This document shows, piece after piece, positions 52,838-63,958 of a stretch of DNA of 64,000 bases. The DNA is from Mycolicibacterium goodii (GTDB lineage: Bacteria > Actinomycetota > Actinomycetes > Mycobacteriales > Mycobacteriaceae), in NCBI RefSeq assembly GCF_022370755.2, contig NZ_CP092364.2, positions 5,766,001 through 5,830,000 on the forward strand, read 5' to 3'. Position numbers and translations under genes: made by a program. Each line of letters opens with the position of its first letter. Position 1 is the first letter of the stretch. The notes below the pieces were generated by a model. The model was not told where the DNA came from, ran no database searches, and was given only the letters and a program-made list of their open reading frames with translations.

Positions 52838-54309
52838 ACACCTCACTGCGCCGGGTGGCCGTCGCGATCATGGTGTTGATCGTGCTGCTGTTGGCCAACG
52901 CCACCGTGACCCAGGTTTTCGCCGCCGACGGCCTGCGCGCGGATCCCCGCAATCAACGCGTGCTGCTCGACGAGTACTCGCGCCAGCGCGGCCAGATCAC
53001 CGCGGGCGGGCAACTGCTGGCGTACTCGGTGGGCACCGACGGCCGGTTCCGATTCCTGCGCGTGTATCCGAACCCGCAGGCGTACGCGCCGGTCACCGGG
53101 TTCTATTCGCTGGGCTACTCCAGCACGGGCCTCGAGCGCGCCGAGGACACCGTGCTCAACGGTTCCGACGAGCGTCTGTTCGGCCGCCGACTCGCGGACT
53201 TCTTCACCGGCCGCGACCCGCGCGGCGGGAACGTCGACACCACCATCAAGCCGCAGGTGCAGCAGGCCGCATGGGACGCGATGCAGAACGGCTGCGACGG
53301 TCCGTGCCGCGGTTCGGTGGTGGCACTGGAACCGTCGACCGGCAAGATCCTGGCGATGGTGTCGGCCCCGTCGTACGACCCGAACCTGCTGGCCACCCAC
53401 GACCTCGCGGCGCAGACCCAGGCATGGGAGAAGCTGCGCGACGACCCACTGTCCCCGCTGCTCAACCGTGCGATCTCGGAGACCTATCCCCCCGGTTCGA
53501 CGTTCAAGGTGATCACCACGGCCGCGGCGCTGCAGGCCGGGGCGCGCCCGGAGACACAGCTGACGTCGGCGCCGCGCACCCCGCTGCCCGACAGCACCGC
53601 GACGCTGGAGAACTTCGGCGGGGCGCCGTGCGGGCCGGGACCGACCGTGTCGCTGCAGGAGGCATTCGCGAAGTCCTGCAACACCGCGTTCGTCGAACTC
53701 GGTCTCAGCACCGGCACGGACAAGCTCAAGGCGATGGCCCAGGCGTTCGGCATCGACGCACCGCCACCGGCCATTCCGCTGCAGGTCGCGGAGTCCACGA
53801 CGGGACCCATCGTCGACGCCGCCGCGCTGGGCATGTCGAGCATCGGCCAGCGCGACGTGGCCCTCACCCCGTTGCAAAACGCACAGGTGGCCGCGACAAT
53901 CGCGAACGACGGCATAGCCATGCGCCCCTACCTCGTCGAGAACCTCAAGGGGCCCGACCTGGCTACTATCAGCACCACCACTCCGGAGCAAGAGCGCCGA
54001 GCAGTGTCACCCCAGGTCGCGGCTACACTTACGGACTTGATGGTCGCCGCCGAGCAGGTGACTCAGCAGAAGGGAGCCATCGCCGGCGTGCAGATCGCTT
54101 CGAAGACCGGTACGGCAGAGCACGGGACTGACCCCCGTAACACACCGCCGCATGCCTGGTATATCGCCTTCGCACCAGCTCAGGCCCCCAAGGTCGCGGT
54201 CGCCGTGCTGGTCGAGGATGGTGGGGACCGGTTGTCGGCCACCGGCGGCGCACTCGCCGCCCCGATCGGACGCGCCACGATCGCTGCGGCGCTGCGGGAG
54301 GGTTCATGA
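52834..54309 (+). CDS. pbpA: PbpA, class B penicillin-binding protein
   Basis: 491 residues with one N-terminal signal-anchor (about 8-26) and a transpeptidase domain: SxxK is S222-T-F-K225 ([12 protein letters not shown]), SxN is S281-C-N283 ([12 protein letters not shown]) and KTG is 424-426 ([11 protein letters not shown]). It cross-links septal peptidoglycan with RodA in the M. tuberculosis model. The gene starts within rodA and its stop overlaps pknA. Confidence 0.96.
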   Translation: MNTSLRRVAVAIMVLIVLLLANATVTQVFAADGLRADPRNQRVLLDEYSRQRGQITAGGQLLAYSVGTDGRFRFLRVYPNPQAYAPVTGFYSLGYSSTGLERAEDTVLNGSDERLFGRRLADFFTGRDPRGGNVDTTIKPQVQQAAWDAMQNGCDGPCRGSVVALEPSTGKILAMVSAPSYDPNLLATHDLAAQTQAWEKLRDDPLSPLLNRAISETYPPGSTFKVITTAAALQAGARPETQLTSAPRTPLPDSTATLENFGGAPCGPGPTVSLQEAFAKSCNTAFVELGLSTGTDKLKAMAQAFGIDAPPPAIPLQVAESTTGPIVDAAALGMSSIGQRDVALTPLQNAQVAATIANDGIAMRPYLVENLKGPDLATISTTTPEQERRAVSPQVAATLTDLMVAAEQVTQQKGAIAGVQIASKTGTAEHGTDPRNTPPHAWYIAFAPAQAPKVAVAVLVEDGGDRLSATGGALAAPIGRATIAAALREGS

Positions 54310-55561
54310 GTCCGCGGGTAGGAGTCACGCTGTCGGGCCGCTACCGGCTGCAGCGGTTGATCGCCACGGGCGGTATGGGCCAGGTGTGGGAGGCCGTGGA
54401 CTCGCGGCTGGGCCGACGCGTGGCCGTCAAGGTGCTCAAGGCCGAGTTCTCGACCGACGCCGAGTTCGTCGAACGTTTCCGTGCCGAGGCACGCACCGTC
54501 GCGATGCTCAACCATCCCGGTATCGCGAGCGTGTACGACTACGGCGAGACCGAACTCGACGGTGAGGGCCGCACCGCGTACCTGGTGATGGAACTCATCA
54601 ACGGTGAGCCGCTGAACTCGGTGCTCAAACGCACCGGCCGGCTGTCGCTGCGCCACGCGCTGGACATGCTCGAGCAGACCGGCCGGGCGCTGCAGGTCGC
54701 GCACACCGCCGGATTGGTGCACCGCGACGTCAAGCCGGGCAACATCCTCATCACGCCGACGGGGCAGGTGAAGCTCACCGATTTCGGTATCGCCAAGGCC
54801 GTCGACGCCGCGCCGGTCACCCAGACCGGCATGGTCATGGGCACCGCGCAGTACATCGCGCCCGAGCAGGCCCTGGGCCACGACGCGACCGCGGCGAGCG
54901 ACGTGTACTCGCTGGGTGTCGTTGGCTACGAATCGGTTTCGGGCAAGCGTCCGTTCACCGGTGACGGTGCGCTGACGGTGGCGATGAAGCACATCAAGGA
55001 GACCCCGCCGCCGCTTCCCGCCGATCTGCCGCCGAACGTGCGCGAGCTGATCGAGATCACGCTCGTCAAGAACCCGGGCATGCGGTACAAATCGGGCGGG
55101 CCGTTCGCCGACGCGGTCGCCGCGGTCCGTGCGGGCCGTCGGCCCCCGCGGCCCAATCAGGCGCCGACATTGGGACGTGCGGCACCGGCTGCGGTGCCGT
55201 CGGCCGCGCAGGCCCGCGCCGCGGCCGATCTCACGGGCCGGGCACCCATCACCGCCGCGCGCGCCAGGCCCACCGCGACGGCCGCGCATCGGCCACCGCC
55301 ACCCCGACGCACGTTCTCCTCCGGACAACGGGCGCTATTGTGGGCGGCTGGCGTCCTCGGCGCGTTGGCCATCGTGATCGCGATCTTGATCGTGCTCAAC
55401 GCGCAGGACCGTAAGGACCGCGAGCAGTCGCCACCGCCGACGGTCACCGACACCGTCACCGAGACGACGCCCTACCAGGAGACACCGGCGGCGATGCCTG
55501 ACCTCATGATCGTCCTGCGCGCGACTCAGCCCGAGCCGCCGCCATCCGAACAGATACTGCG

Positions 55562-55565
<4 letters not shown>
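54306..55565 (+). CDS. pknA: PknA, Ser/Thr protein kinase
   Basis: 419 residues. Kinase domain: glycine loop [11 protein letters not shown], catalytic Lys K42, HRDVKPGN with D141, DFGIAKA, and the activation segment [10 protein letters not shown] juxtamembrane Pro/Arg-rich linker leads to one membrane helix (about 341-361) and a short extracytoplasmic tail, so it lacks PASTA repeats, as in other mycobacterial PknA. It phosphorylates cell-shape and division factors. The ATG overlaps the pbpA stop. Confidence 0.97.
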
Positions 55566-57416
<1,851 letters not shown>

Positions 57417-57439
<23 letters not shown>

Positions 57440-58091
57440 CGGCGGCGACCGCGCGGGCGACCTCGTCCTCGAGCCGACGCACGAGCGTCTCGTCCGGTGC
57501 GGCGCCGCAGAAGCCGAGCCAGTTGGCCAGCATGCGGTGCCCGCCCTGGGTGAGGATGGACTCGGGGTGGAACTGCACGCCGTGGATCGGCAGCGAGGTG
57601 TGGCGGACCGCCATGATGATGCCGTTGTCGGTCTGCCCGACGACCTCGAGCTCGGCGGGCAGCGTCTCGGGCAGGATCGTCAGGGAGTGGTACCGCGTCG
57701 CGGTGAACGGATCCGGCAGCCCCGCCAGCACGCCGTGGTCGTTGTGGTGCACGACGCTGGTCTTGCCGTGCAGCAGTTCGGGAGCCCGGTCGACGGTGCC
57801 GCCGAATGCCACACCGATCGCCTGGTGGCCCAGACACACACCGAGCAGGGGAGTGCCCGCCGCGGCGCACGCCTTCACGACGGGGATCGAGGCGCCCGCG
57901 CGTTCCGGCGTACCCGGTCCCGGGCTCAGCAGCACGCCGTCGAAGTCAGCGGCGACCTGCGCTAACGCGTCGTCGGTGGCCAACCGGGCGTCGTCGTTAC
58001 GCCAGACCTGCGCGTGCACACCCAACTGGCCCAGGTACTGGACCAGGTTGAACACGAAGCTGTCATAGTTGTCGACCACCAAAACCTGCAT
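57417..58091 (-). CDS. trpG: Glutamine amidotransferase component TrpG/PabA
   Basis: 224 residues. Class I amidotransferase motifs: LLSPGPGTPERAG, the nucleophile C86 in GVCLGHQAIGVAFGG, and the His/Glu pair H175, E177 in GVQFHPESIL. It supplies ammonia from glutamine for anthranilate or 4-amino-4-deoxychorismate synthesis. In mycobacteria this gene lies beside pknB (Rv0013). Which synthase it serves cannot be told from sequence. It is convergent with pknB. Confidence 0.92.
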
Positions 58092-58108
58092 CGGCCCAGG
58101 TTACCGGC

Positions 58109-58858
58109 TCAGTAGCCGAGGGGGCCCGCCGGTTTCGCGTAGCGCATCCGCACGGGCTCGGTGTGCCCGGCGAGAGTCACCTCGGCCTTGGGCTCCTCGG
58201 TGTATCCGAGGCCGAACCGCAGCACGTACTGCTTGTAGAGCGTGACGAGCGGCGCGGCCGCCAGTGCGGCCTGCATGGCGGGGGCGTCGCCGACGGCGGT
58301 GATGACGTACGGCGGACTGTAGGTGCGGCCGTTGAGCAGCAGGGTGTTGCCGACGCAGCGCGGTGCGGAGGTGGCGATGATGCGCTGGTCCTGCATCTGG
58401 ATGCCTTCGGCGCCTGCGCTCCACAGCGCATTCAGGACTGCCTGGATGTCCTGCTGGTGCACCACGAGATCGTCGGGGGCCGCGTCTCGGGGAAACCGGC
58501 CCTCGGCGTCGCGCTGAGCGTCGTTGAGCGTCACCACCAGGCCCGGCCCATGCATGGGATCCATGCCGGCGTCGGCGGCGAGTTGGTCGGTGCGTGCGGT
58601 GATCGCGTCGAGTGCGGCGTGCGAGCTGGGGGAGCCGCCATGGTGGCTGTCGACCTCGACTGCGAGCGCGTCCCGCTGCGCGGCGAGCCGGTCGACGGAC
58701 TGCTGGGCCTCCCGGACCAGGTCGACGAGGCGTGGGGAGTCGCTGCGACGGATCTCGTCGCCTCCCGAGACGCCGTGGGTAGCGGCCAGCAGCAGACCCG
58801 CGAGCAGGCAGATGACCGGCACACCGAAGCGCCATCGGGAACGGCTGGGCTGGTCCAT
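58109..58858 (-). CDS. DUF881 membrane-anchored protein (Rv0012-like)
   Basis: 249 residues from ATG 58858 (GAGAGGAG upstream); a frame open to 58903 was rejected. An N-terminal membrane anchor (PVICLLAGLLLAATHGVSG, about 14-32) is followed by a coiled-coil and the DUF881 domain (GPGLVVTLNDAQRD, VHQQDIQAVLNALWSAGAEG, VGNTLLLNGRTYSPPYVITA). It is a probable extracytoplasmic protein near crgA and the FHA/kinase operon. Family members also occur near division genes in other Actinobacteria. The role is unknown. Confidence 0.88.
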   Translation of the reverse strand: MDQPSRSRWRFGVPVICLLAGLLLAATHGVSGGDEIRRSDSPRLVDLVREAQQSVDRLAAQRDALAVEVDSHHGGSPSSHAALDAITARTDQLAADAGMDPMHGPGLVVTLNDAQRDAEGRFPRDAAPDDLVVHQQDIQAVLNALWSAGAEGIQMQDQRIIATSAPRCVGNTLLLNGRTYSPPYVITAVGDAPAMQAALAAAPLVTLYKQYVLRFGLGYTEEPKAEVTLAGHTEPVRMRYAKPAGPLGY

Positions 58859-58953
58859 CGGCTCCTCTCCAGGACTTACAGCTACGTTAGGCTCTTGAAG
58901 CAATCTTTCTTCATCGTCGCACCGTGTGACGCCGACTGTCCGCGAAGGTACCC

Positions 58954-59238
58954 ATGCCCAAGTCCAAAGTCCGCAAAAAGAACGACTTCACCTCCAGGCC
59001 GGTGAGCCGGACGCCGGTGAAGGTCAAGGCCGGGCCGTCCAGTGTCTGGTTCGTCGCTCTGTTCATCGGCCTCATGCTGTTCGGCCTCATCTGGCTACTG
59101 GTGTTCCAGCTGGCGGCAACCAACCCGATCGACACCCCGTCGTTCCTTCAGTGGATGGCGGATCTCGGTCCGTGGAACTACGCGATCGCCTTTGCTTTCA
59201 TGATCACCGGTCTGTTGCTCACCATGCGCTGGCGCTGA
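58954..59238 (+). CDS. crgA: CrgA, cell division regulator
   Basis: 94 residues: a basic N-terminus ([13 protein letters not shown]) and two membrane helices (about 32-52 and 70-90) typical of CrgA/WhiP-like proteins. CrgA recruits FtsI and RodA-linked factors to the septum and is conserved in actinobacteria next to trpG/pknB. It is divergent from the DUF881 gene with 95 bp between the starts. Confidence 0.95.
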   Translation: MPKSKVRKKNDFTSRPVSRTPVKVKAGPSSVWFVALFIGLMLFGLIWLLVFQLAATNPIDTPSFLQWMADLGPWNYAIAFAFMITGLLLTMRWR

Positions 59239-59309
59239 CCCGGGGCAGGGCGTTAATGAATTCATCTTATGCCCTCGGCGTTACCCAGCCAGCAACGTCG
59301 ACCGCCGTC

Positions 59310-59343
59310 AATCACACCGTTGTGATTCATCCCCATTGGGGAT
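59310..59343. promoter_or_regulatory. Two adjacent palindromes upstream of the PH-like gene
   Basis: AATCACA-CCGT-TGTGATT (59310-59327), 7-bp arms, immediately followed by ATCCCC-ATT-GGGGAT (59329-59343), 6-bp arms. They lie 50-85 bp upstream of the GTG at 59394. No known regulator was assigned; the first has inward-facing TCACA/TGTGA polarity, opposite to CRP. Confidence 0.5.
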
Positions 59344-59349
59344 AGCACC

Positions 59350-59358
59350 TGTGGATAA
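59350..59358 (-). promoter_or_regulatory. DnaA-box-like 9-mer
   Basis: TGTGGATAA, the exact complement of the DnaA box TTATCCACA. A single box, not a cluster, so it is not evidence for an origin in this window. It could titrate DnaA or regulate the downstream gene. Confidence 0.5.
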
Positions 59359-59393
59359 CTCCATCGGTACGGGTAGGAGGGTGTGAGTAACCC

Positions 59394-59801
59394 GTGCAGC
59401 AAACTCAATGGAGCCCGTCGACGGCGGGAATCGCAGGTTGTGGCATAGCCGGACTTATGATGGCTATCGCCGCTGTGACACTCATCACAGACCCGCCCGG
59501 ACGTGTTCTTGCCGGCATTGCCGCAGTGGGATTGCTCACGTTTGCAAGCTTCTCTTTACGGGCGAGGCCAAAACTGGCAATCACCGCCGGGGGTCTCGCC
59601 GTCCGCGGATGGTTGCGCACCAGGACATTCCGGCGGGATGAGATCGACACCATCCGCATCACGGAGTTCCGCCGGCTCGCACGCAAGGTGCGGCTGCTCG
59701 AGATCGACGCCGTCGACGGCCGGCTCGTCGTGTTCACGCGGTGGGATCTGGGAACAGACCCCATCGACGTGCTCGACGCGCTGAAGACTGCGGGGTACTA
59801 G
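59394..59801 (+). CDS. PH-domain-like membrane protein (Rv0010-like)
   Basis: 135 residues from GTG 59394. Two membrane helices at about 10-32 and 38-55 precede a small PH/YdbS-like domain (KLAITAGGLAVRGWLRTRTF, RRDEIDTIRITEFRRLARKV). Position between crgA and ppiA matches Rv0010. The start is supported only by family length; the ribosome site is weak. The function is unknown. It is convergent with ppiA, 46 bp away. Confidence 0.8.
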   Translation: MQQTQWSPSTAGIAGCGIAGLMMAIAAVTLITDPPGRVLAGIAAVGLLTFASFSLRARPKLAITAGGLAVRGWLRTRTFRRDEIDTIRITEFRRLARKVRLLEIDAVDGRLVVFTRWDLGTDPIDVLDALKTAGY

Positions 59802-59847
59802 ATCCCCGCCGAAACCGCGACCACACGGCCGCGGGCGTGAACAGACG

Positions 59848-60375
59848 TCAGGCGATCGTGACGGACTCGATCACGACGGGATCGGTCGGACGGTCGCCGC
59901 GGTCGGTCGGGGTCGAGGCGATCGCGTCGACGACCTTCTGCGATTCGGGATCGACGACCTCGCCGAAGATGGTGTGGCGCCGGTTCAGGTGCGGCGTCTT
60001 GCCCACGGTGATGAAGAACTGGGAGCCGTTGGTGCCCGGTCCGGCGTTGGCCATGGCCAGCAGGTAGGGCTTGTCGAACTGCAGCTCGGGATGGAACTCG
60101 TCCTCGAACTTGTAGCCCGGACCGCCACGACCGGTGCCGGTGGGGTCGCCGCCCTGGATCATGAAGCCGTCGATGACGCGATGGAAGATGGCCCCGTCGT
60201 AGAACGGGCCGGACGTCCCACCCGAGGCGTTCTCGGTGCTGTAGTCCTTGGTGCCCTGCGCCAGGCCGACGAAGTTGTTCACGGTCTTCGGAGCGTGGTT
60301 GCCGAACAGTGCGATCTTGATGTCGCCGCGGTTGGTGTGCAGGGTCGCGGTCGCGGTCTGAATGGGACTCGTCAC
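59848..60375 (-). CDS. ppiA: PpiA, cyclophilin-type peptidyl-prolyl isomerase
   Basis: 175 residues. The cyclophilin core is complete: [20 protein letters not shown] (catalytic Arg, Phe, Met, Gln), [17 protein letters not shown] and [13 protein letters not shown]. No signal peptide, so cytosolic. In M. tuberculosis ppiA (Rv0009) also lies beside cwsA. It is divergent from cwsA with a 120-bp shared promoter region. Confidence 0.96.
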   Translation of the reverse strand: MTSPIQTATATLHTNRGDIKIALFGNHAPKTVNNFVGLAQGTKDYSTENASGGTSGPFYDGAIFHRVIDGFMIQGGDPTGTGRGGPGYKFEDEFHPELQFDKPYLLAMANAGPGTNGSQFFITVGKTPHLNRRHTIFGEVVDPESQKVVDAIASTPTDRGDRPTDPVVIESVTIA

Positions 60376-60495
60376 GAAACTCAGTCTGCCATCCCCGGGC
60401 CCGTGTGCGGGCAGCGCCCGCCAGATCCGCCCCCACAGGGCGTGGAGATGGCACTCTGGACAGTCAGCATGTCCTCCCGGTCAGAAAGGTGCGAG

Positions 60496-60906
60496 ATGTC
60501 CGCCAAAGCCGATGTCCGATTGGCCCCTCGTCAACGCCTCACCCGCGGCCTGAAATACACCGCCGTGGGGCCGGTCGACATCACACGCGGCGTGCTGGGC
60601 ATCGGTGCCAACACGGCGCAGGCGACCGCGTCCGAGCTACGCCGCCGGTACGAGTCCGGCAAGCTCCAGCGCCAACTCGCCGCGGCCGCCGAGGCGGTTG
60701 CTGCACTGCCCGAGACCATCCAGGAAGCGGTCCAGGAGGTGGTCAGTCCCCCGAAGCGGAAACGGAGACGCCCGCTGTTGATCGCCGCGGTGGCGGTCAC
60801 CGTCCTCGCCGGAGGGGCCGCCGCGTTCTCGATCGTGCGCCGCCGCAGCAGGCCTCAGGAGCCACCGACGCTGCCGCCGAGCGTCGAGGTCGCCCCCAAA
60901 CCCTGA
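60496..60906 (+). CDS. cwsA: CwsA, cell-wall synthesis/shape protein
   Basis: 136 residues from ATG 60496 with GAAAGGTG upstream; a longer frame to 59974 is antisense to ppiA. The N-terminal about 75 residues are helical (RQRLTRGLKYTAVGPVDITR), a coiled-coil is likely at 45-75, and one membrane helix (about 96-115) is followed by a short basic, Pro-rich tail. CwsA interacts with CrgA and Wag31 (published). The gene is 4 bp from the convergent hydroxylase gene. Confidence 0.92.
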   Translation: MSAKADVRLAPRQRLTRGLKYTAVGPVDITRGVLGIGANTAQATASELRRRYESGKLQRQLAAAAEAVAALPETIQEAVQEVVSPPKRKRRRPLLIAAVAVTVLAGGAAAFSIVRRRSRPQEPPTLPPSVEVAPKP

Positions 60907-60910
60907 CGCG

Positions 60911-62224
60911 TCAGGCGTCGCTGCCGACCGGGCTCAACCGGTCGTTGGCGTGGGTGACGATCGAATCCAGGATCTCCCGGCTGCGGACCGCGATGTTGGA
61001 CAGCAGCGACGAGGTCAGCCCGTGCGTGTGCTCGGTGTTTCCCTGGATGTAGAGCCCACCCGCGGTGGGCGGCACCGTCGACAACCGGTAGTCCCGCGAC
61101 ACCACCGGGTGGCCACCGTCGAGCACCAGGTCGTTGTGGAGGTCGCCGAGGATGCCGTCGAGGCGGGCGGGCAGGAACCCCGTCGCGTAGATGACGGCGT
61201 CACACTCGAGCTCGTCGACCGCGCCCGTGGGGTGGTGACGGATGTGCACCCGCACGCCGTCGTCGTCCTCGTCGGTGTGCTGCACGCTCGACGCGCCGCG
61301 CAGGAACAACCTGCGGCGCCCGGCGACGCGCTCGGCGTATTCGCGGGCGTAGAGGTCCTCGATCAGCTCGAGGTCGACAGCCGAGTAGTTGGTGCTGCGG
61401 TGGTAGTTGATCAGCTGGCGGCGCACACCCGGGTCGGCCAGGAAGAAGTCGTCGACCGCGTCGGGATCGAAGACACGGTTCGCGAACGGGCTGTCGTCGG
61501 CCGGACTGTAGCCGTATTTCGCGAAGACCCCGTGGACCTCGTTCTGCGGTGAGAGATCGTGCAGGTAGGCGCACACCTCCGCCGCGCTCTGGCCCGCGCC
61601 GACGACGACGTAACGGTTGTGGCGCACGGTGGGCAGCGCCGCGAGATCGTGCAGCAGCCCGTGGTTGTGGATCTGGCGCCGTGTGCGTTGCACACCCGGA
61701 GGGAGCTGCGGCTCCAGACCGCCCGCGATGACGACGTTGCGCGCCCGCAGAATTGACTCGGTCGCCCCGTTGACCGCGACGTCGAACGCCCCGTCGACGT
61801 CGCGCACCGACACCACGCGGGAGCCGTAGTGCACCGTCGCGCCCACTTTGTCTGCAGCCCAGGACAGATAGTCGTGGAACTCCAGGCGGGTGGGGAAGAA
61901 CGTCTTGTAGTTGATGAACTCGGTGAGCCGGCGCCGCTCGGTGAGGTAGTTCAAAAAGGTGAACTCACTGGTCGGGTTCCGTTGTGTCGCAAGATCTTTG
62001 AGAAACGAGATCTGCATGGTGGCGCCGGGGATCAACATCCCGGTGTGCCAGCCGAACTCGGGCTTGGTCTCGACGAACTCGGCGTGGATGCGGTCTACGT
62101 GGGTCTCGTTGTATTCGCGGATCGCGATGGCAAGCGCGAGATTCGACGGCCCGAAGCCGACACCTACGACGTCGAGCACGGGGGAGTCCCCGCTGCGGCT
62201 TTTCGCATGATCGATGCTCTGCAT
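60911..62224 (-). CDS. L-ornithine N5-hydroxylase (exochelin biosynthesis)
   Basis: 437 residues. N-hydroxylating flavin monooxygenase features: the FAD motif VGVGFGPSNLALAIA at about 22-36, the NADPH-region motif VVGAGQSAAEVCAYLH and the closing VYATGF box (DAVIYATGFLPARL). It makes N5-hydroxyornithine, the iron-chelating unit of exochelins. Its neighbours are panD and a siderophore-binding lipoprotein gene. Distinguishing ornithine from lysine as substrate is by context (exochelin contains hydroxyornithine), not by residues. Confidence 0.9.
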   Translation of the reverse strand: MQSIDHAKSRSGDSPVLDVVGVGFGPSNLALAIAIREYNETHVDRIHAEFVETKPEFGWHTGMLIPGATMQISFLKDLATQRNPTSEFTFLNYLTERRRLTEFINYKTFFPTRLEFHDYLSWAADKVGATVHYGSRVVSVRDVDGAFDVAVNGATESILRARNVVIAGGLEPQLPPGVQRTRRQIHNHGLLHDLAALPTVRHNRYVVVGAGQSAAEVCAYLHDLSPQNEVHGVFAKYGYSPADDSPFANRVFDPDAVDDFFLADPGVRRQLINYHRSTNYSAVDLELIEDLYAREYAERVAGRRRLFLRGASSVQHTDEDDDGVRVHIRHHPTGAVDELECDAVIYATGFLPARLDGILGDLHNDLVLDGGHPVVSRDYRLSTVPPTAGGLYIQGNTEHTHGLTSSLLSNIAVRSREILDSIVTHANDRLSPVGSDA

Positions 62225-62235
62225 GTTGTTTCCTG

Positions 62236-62646
62236 TCAGGCCCGTCCCACCAATTGATCGGCTGCCCCTGGCACCGGTTGTGCCGGATCCGATCCGATGG
62301 TGACGATCCGGTTGTCGGCGTCGACGTGCACGACGTTCGCCCGGTGGTCGCCGCGTTCGGCTTCGTCGAGATGTAGGAACGACATGATGATCACCAGGTT
62401 GCCTGGCGAAATCAGATGTGCGGCAGCGCCATTGATCCCGATGACCCCCGAACCGGCAGTTCCGGTGATGGCGTAGGTGACCAACCTTGCGCCGCTGGTG
62501 ATGTCCACGACATGCACCTGCTCACCCTCGACGATGTCCGCAGCCGCCATCAGGTCCGCATCGATCGTGATGGACCCGACGTAGTGCAGGTCCGCTTGAG
62601 TCACTGTTGCGCGGTGAATCTTGCTTGCGAGCAGCACTCTTTGCAT
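62236..62646 (-). CDS. panD: PanD, aspartate 1-decarboxylase (second-context copy near exochelin genes)
   Basis: 136 residues from ATG 62646. The self-processing site G24-S25 is present ([11 protein letters not shown]), with conserved K9 (SKIHRATVT) and the later [11 protein letters not shown] and GINGAAAHL motifs. PanD makes beta-alanine. Located between the ornithine hydroxylase and the siderophore-binding gene rather than with panBC, it likely provides the beta-alanine residue of exochelin MS. An IdeR-box-like site lies 67-85 bp upstream of its start. Confidence 0.93.
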   Translation of the reverse strand: MQRVLLASKIHRATVTQADLHYVGSITIDADLMAAADIVEGEQVHVVDITSGARLVTYAITGTAGSGVIGINGAAAHLISPGNLVIIMSFLHLDEAERGDHRANVVHVDADNRIVTIGSDPAQPVPGAADQLVGRA

Positions 62647-62712
62647 CGTCACCCCCCTCTTGTATGCAGTTGGATCAGCACGGCCGATCGTTCGCCGTTC
62701 CACGGCGATTTC

Positions 62713-62731
62713 ATAGCGAAGGCTAACCTAT
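62713..62731. promoter_or_regulatory. IdeR-box-like site (panD side)
   Basis: Matches the 19-bp IdeR consensus in 14 of 19 positions, with the half AGGCTAACCTA exact. It lies about 67-85 bp upstream of panD, so iron-responsive repression by IdeR is likely. Confidence 0.7.
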
Positions 62732-62844
62732 CTAACGCGCATTGCAAGCCCTTGCCTTTTGCCGGAAGCGCGCCAAAATCCCTGCGCCGCCACGCTTTCT
62801 GCGAAGTCGCTGTCAGTTCCCTGTGAGTTTTCGTCCTATGGTGG

Positions 62845-62863
62845 TAAAGCAAGCCTAAGCTAG
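62845..62863. promoter_or_regulatory. IdeR-box-like site (binding-protein side)
   Basis: Matches the IdeR consensus in 13 of 19 positions (core AGCCTAA). It lies 38-56 bp upstream of the GTG at 62901. Confidence 0.6.
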
Positions 62864-62900
62864 GTCTTTCATCCGACCGGACCCACAGGGGGAAATACAC

Positions 62901-63881
62901 GTGATACGTCAGCACCGAAAATGGCGCCGGGCCATGGCCCCGATCTTGGCCGCGATTGTCGCCGTCGGCATGGTGAGCGCCTGCGGTTCCGAATCGGCGC
63001 CCGCCGCCGATTCCGCCGCGACGACCATCAGCCACAAGTTCGGGGAGACAACGGTTCCCGCTGACCCGAGCCGCGTGGTCACGGTCGGCTGGACCGACCA
63101 GGACTTTGTCCTGCCGTTCGGTGTCGTGCCGGTGAGCGCACGCGAATTCTCGGAGAACTACAACGATCTGCCGTGGGTCAAGGAGGCCACCGGCGGCAAA
63201 GGAATTCCCACCTGGGGCTCGGATTCGATTGACTTCGAGGCGATCGCGGCGCAGAAGCCAGATCTGATTCTCGCAATCTACGAGACTGTCGATCAGCAAA
63301 CTTACGACAGATTGTCGCAGATCGCCCCGACGGTGATCCAGTCCGCGGATTACGCCGATGAAGAAACACCTTGGGATGTCCAGCTTCTCACCACCGGCAA
63401 GGCGCTCGGTAAGGAAGCCGAGGCGAAGGAGCTGGTCAGCGAGGTTCAGGGCAAGATTGACGAGGCCCGCAAGAACAATCCCGAGTTCGAGGGCAAGACG
63501 CTCGTGGTCGACTTCGGGCCGGCCGACGGTGGGCATTACCTGCTCGGCGAAAACGACCCGCGCCGTTCGCTGTTCACCGCCCTCGGGTTCGAGACCCAGG
63601 ACGTGGTCGGCGATGTCAGCGAGGAGAAGCTCGACCTGCTGGACCGCGACGTGCTTTTCGTCAATGGCGCCACCAGAGAGGAACTGATGACCTCGCCCGC
63701 TTTCGAGCGGCTCGGCGTGGTCCGTGACGGGCGCACGCTCTACACCACCTTCGATTCGAAACTCAGCGATGCGCTGACCTACAGCGGACCCGATTCGCTG
63801 CTGTACGCGCTCGACGTGCTGACCCCGCAACTCGCGAACGCGCTGAACGGCCGGCCCGTGGCCGATCTGTCGAACGCCTGA
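62901..63881 (+). CDS. fxuD: Iron-siderophore-binding lipoprotein (FxuD-like)
   Basis: 326 residues from GTG 62901 (AGGGGGA upstream). A lipoprotein signal peptide ends VSAC with C28 as the lipid-attached cysteine. The mature part is a class III periplasmic-binding fold: the opening TVPADPSRVVTVGWTDQDFV, a long helix and the second lobe closing LFVNGATREELMTSPAFERL. It binds ferric exochelin and hands it to an ABC importer. The orthology to FxuD is from position and family; the divergent panD side shares the iron-regulated region. Confidence 0.88.
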   Translation: MIRQHRKWRRAMAPILAAIVAVGMVSACGSESAPAADSAATTISHKFGETTVPADPSRVVTVGWTDQDFVLPFGVVPVSAREFSENYNDLPWVKEATGGKGIPTWGSDSIDFEAIAAQKPDLILAIYETVDQQTYDRLSQIAPTVIQSADYADEETPWDVQLLTTGKALGKEAEAKELVSEVQGKIDEARKNNPEFEGKTLVVDFGPADGGHYLLGENDPRRSLFTALGFETQDVVGDVSEEKLDLLDRDVLFVNGATREELMTSPAFERLGVVRDGRTLYTTFDSKLSDALTYSGPDSLLYALDVLTPQLANALNGRPVADLSNA

Positions 63882-63899
63882 CGCGCGCAGCCGGATTCC

Positions 63900-63930
63900 G
63901 ATGTCCCGCCGCACCCCGCGGCGGGGCATC
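63900..63930. terminator. Bidirectional terminator hairpin
   Basis: A 13-bp stem GATGTCCCGCCGC (63900-63912) / GCGGCGGGGCATC (63918-63930), one G-T wobble, 5-base loop. It separates fxuD from a convergent gene. Confidence 0.7.
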
Positions 63931-63958
63931 GTGGTATTCGGGCAACTGATCCGGCCGC

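Noticed and set aside
59350..59358. Possible replication origin
   Set aside because: There is only one DnaA box, no AT-rich unwinding region, and dnaA/dnaN are not in the window.
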